This document shows positions 25,405-26,725 of a stretch of DNA of 26,725 nucleotides, piece after piece; the stretch's first letter is position 1, and every line of letters starts with the position of its first letter. Both the position numbers and the translations under genes were made by a program. A model generated the notes under the pieces. The model was not told where the DNA came from. It saw only the letters and a program-made list of their open reading frames with translations, and did not search any database. Location of the stretch: contig CBDUBU010000016.1 in NCBI GenBank assembly GCA_965365465.1, positions 1 to 26,725 of the forward strand, given 5' to 3'. This DNA comes from CBDUBU01 sp965365465. Its GTDB lineage: Bacteria; Bacteroidota; Rhodothermia; Rhodothermales; DASSAV01.

Positions 25405-26043
25405 CTACTCGGTTCCTGCCGGAAAGTCTTTGAAGTGACCATTTGAACGGATGCGACGGCGCAAACCCTCCATCTGCTCCACCCGTGGTATGATGGACTC
25501 AAAGTGGTTGGTGAGATAAACGATGCGCTCGTTCTCTGTCAAGAGTTCAAGCACATCCTGCTTCTGCCGGGGCGTAAGCCCGGCATTGTGCGCCAGAATG
25601 TAAGATACGGTTCGCACATTCTGATAGATGCTCGGGCGAACCGTCCTGCCAGCCAGTTCCAGCAGCCGCATATGCTGCGTGATGGCGCGTTCTACCAGCG
25701 CACGATCCAGCGGCTCATCAGGCTCCTTCAGCGTTTCTACGCTCGCCGTTAAATAGGTTTTGTCGTGCCGAAGCTCACGGACTCGGAAGCGATCATCCCC
25801 CGTGACCAGCAGATCCAGCCTGCCGTCATCATAGCGTTTGACGATCTGCTCTATGCGTGCGATGCAACCGACCTGAGCCAGCTTTCCCTCCATGAATAGC
25901 ATAATGCCGAAAGGACCATCCTGCGCAAGGCATTCGCCTACCATCTCTTTGTATTGAGGCTCGAAAATATGCAGTGGGAGTCGCTCTCCCGGATAGAGCA
26001 CAATGCCAAGTGGAAAAAGAGCCAGGTTATCAATGGTGGACAT
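25405..26043 (-). CDS. stand-alone Lon substrate-binding (LAN) domain protein
   Basis: 212-residue protein made only of the N-terminal domain of Lon-type proteases (PF02190): LALFPLGIVLYPGERLPLHI, then FEPQYKEMV (together 8-36), GPFGIMLF, then GCIARIEQIVKRYDDGRLDL and LVTGDDRFRV (roughly 59-88), followed by a helical bundle. There is no AAA+ module and no Ser-Lys protease domain, so it is not a protease; such proteins are assumed to bind polypeptides. The start ATG at 26043 has no Shine-Dalgarno. It opens a three-gene minus-strand group with the MBL hydrolase and the receiver-DHp protein. Function of the stand-alone family is not established. Confidence 0.94.
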   Translation of the reverse strand: MSTIDNLALFPLGIVLYPGERLPLHIFEPQYKEMVGECLAQDGPFGIMLFMEGKLAQVGCIARIEQIVKRYDDGRLDLLVTGDDRFRVRELRHDKTYLTASVETLKEPDEPLDRALVERAITQHMRLLELAGRTVRPSIYQNVRTVSYILAHNAGLTPRQKQDVLELLTENERIVYLTNHFESIIPRVEQMEGLRRRIRSNGHFKDFPAGTE

Positions 26044-26060
26044 AAATGTACGACCAGTCC

Positions 26061-26111
26061 TTAACGATGCTTCCAGGAAGGTGAGATCCCAGGTATTCGC
26101 TGCCTACCCAT
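26061..26111 (-). CDS. possible 16-residue leader peptide
   Basis: A short frame (MGRQRIPGISPSWKHR) begins at an ATG preceded by AAGGAGG with a 4-nt gap to the start codon, the strongest Shine-Dalgarno match I noticed in this window, and ends 17 bp before the Lon-domain gene. Coding cannot be shown for so short a frame. If the -10-like box at 26121-26126 is used instead, this ribosome site would be largely lost from the transcript. Confidence 0.25.
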   Translation of the reverse strand: MGRQRIPGISPSWKHR

Positions 26112-26120
26112 GGCCCCTCC

Positions 26121-26152
26121 TTCATACGATCTACAGCTACCTCGAATGTCAA
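26121..26152 (-). promoter_or_regulatory. weak candidate promoter for Lon-domain operon
   Basis: A perfect TTGACA (26152-26147) is followed by TATGAA (26126-26121), but the 20-nt spacing is longer than usual. It is mutually exclusive with the leader peptide at 26061-26111. Confidence 0.25.
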
Positions 26153-26196
26153 TCGCCCCGTCCGGGTTTCATTACGGAAGCGTGTTACCTGAGAGA

Positions 26197-26231
26197 CCCT
26201 CATGAGGGAGTTTGAGCGAGCCTGCTCGCTC
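26197..26231 (-). terminator. two inverted repeats at the symporter stop codon
   Basis: A perfect 12-bp palindrome CCCTCATGAGGG (26197-26208) covers the symporter stop codon. Inside the last codons is a second perfect inverted repeat, GAGCGAG and CTCGCTC around 4 nt (26214-26231). No T-tract follows on the minus strand, so termination is only a possibility. Confidence 0.35.
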
Positions 26232-26725
26232 GCAACCGTAGAAGCCAGCCGGTTCCGAGGGCAGCAAGCAGAACCATGCTCACGGCCACCGTCCAGCGAA
26301 GCAGCAAAGCGGCTCCTACCCCAAACATAAGACCAAAAAGCACACAGAGCGCCGCGAGGATACGCTTCAGGTCAAATGCAAGAGAATGGGCGCCCGGAAG
26401 CCCCGTGCGCTCCCGCTGCCGCTTCCAGCCCGGGCCCCCCGGACGCACCTTACGGTAAAAGGAGTCCAGAACAGCGTCCGACTCAGGCGGCGTGGCATAC
26501 ATGACGGTGATCCATAGGGCTGCCGTAATGGCGGTAATAACCATCAGGCGGATGCCGAACTGCTCGATAGTAAGAACAGGGACTACCGTAGTGAACAGAC
26601 CTATGAGGAAACCAGCCACCATGGAAGACAACTCTGCCCAGGCATTGATGCGCCACCAGAACCACCGGAGAATCAGCACCAGGCCCGGCCCGGTCCCAAT
26701 GGCTATCACCAGCCGAAAAACAGTA
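26200..26725 (-). CDS. sodium:solute symporter, C-terminal part (partial)
   Basis: The frame stays open to the window edge, so the start lies outside; 174 codons are seen. The visible part has WFWWRINAWAELSSMVAG, a motif of sodium:solute symporter (SSS) family proteins near their penultimate helices, four to five hydrophobic segments, and a cytoplasmic loop YRKVRPGGPGWKRQRERTGLP typical of this family in Bacteroidota-type genomes. It would be an inner-membrane Na+-coupled importer of a sugar, amino acid or similar solute. The substrate cannot be told from this fragment. A GTG at 26709 is in frame but is internal. Confidence 0.88.
   Translation of the reverse strand, partial: TVFRLVIAIGTGPGLVLILRWFWWRINAWAELSSMVAGFLIGLFTTVVPVLTIEQFGIRLMVITAITAALWITVMYATPPESDAVLDSFYRKVRPGGPGWKRQRERTGLPGAHSLAFDLKRILAALCVLFGLMFGVGAALLLRWTVAVSMVLLAALGTGWLLRLRASRLAQTPS

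Noticed and set aside
1..26725. Search for tRNA, rRNA, CRISPR array, insertion sequence or phage genes
   Set aside because: No T-loop/acceptor arrangement, no regularly spaced repeats, no transposase or integrase motif and no terminal repeats with target duplication were seen.

Overview
The window reads as a chromosomal segment of a Rhodothermota/Bacteroidota-type bacterium, most likely a relative of Rhodothermus. Two things point there. First, the left end carries nhaD, a pterin-4a-carbinolamine dehydratase gene and nuoN in that order. This is the arrangement I recall being described for the second complex I (nqo) operon of Rhodothermus marinus, where the two odd genes sit between nqo13 and nqo14. 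Second, the centre carries a type IX secretion (T9SS) porU-porV pair and a cargo protein with a T9SS sorting domain, a system confined to the Bacteroidota/Fibrobacterota group. Ribosome-binding sites are mostly weak or absent, as is usual in that group. I see no tRNA, rRNA, CRISPR array, insertion sequence, phage or plasmid gene.

Layout: (1) 1-4153, plus strand: the end of a complex I operon (nhaD, dehydratase, nuoN) followed by a small PH-like/SHOCT-like protein. (2) 4189-7635, minus strand: a secreted TPR protein followed by a membrane-associated dynamin-like GTPase, convergent with the first block. (3) 7636-7956: a gap that holds a sequence resembling a widespread interspersed repeat. (4) 7957-9273: a glutamate/dicarboxylate:cation symporter with a perfect 10+10 bp inverted repeat just upstream. 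(5) 9432-23261, minus strand: a six-gene envelope cluster read in the order porU, porV, M6-like T9SS cargo, peptidase-MA/TolB-propeller/outer-membrane-barrel protein, TlpA-type thioredoxin and DUF5683 protein. (6) 23649-26043, minus strand: Lon-substrate-binding-domain protein, metallo-beta-lactamase-fold hydrolase, then a small receiver-DHp protein. (7) 26200 to the end: the C-terminal part of a sodium:solute symporter that runs off the window.

Functionally, block 1 concerns respiratory proton/sodium coupling. Block 5 is devoted to secretion and outer-membrane or surface biogenesis: PorU is the sortase-like peptidase that removes the sorting domain of T9SS cargo, PorV is its outer-membrane shuttle partner, and the next gene is a probable substrate. 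The most unusual items are the M6-family cargo whose zinc-binding HExxH position reads A-N-F-F-S, a 15-bp stem-loop at the porV/cargo junction that overlaps the cargo's candidate start codons, and a signalling protein with a degenerate receiver and a histidine-kinase dimerisation motif but no ATPase domain. I did not find a convincing wholly new multi-gene system; the rest is recognisable housekeeping and envelope biology.
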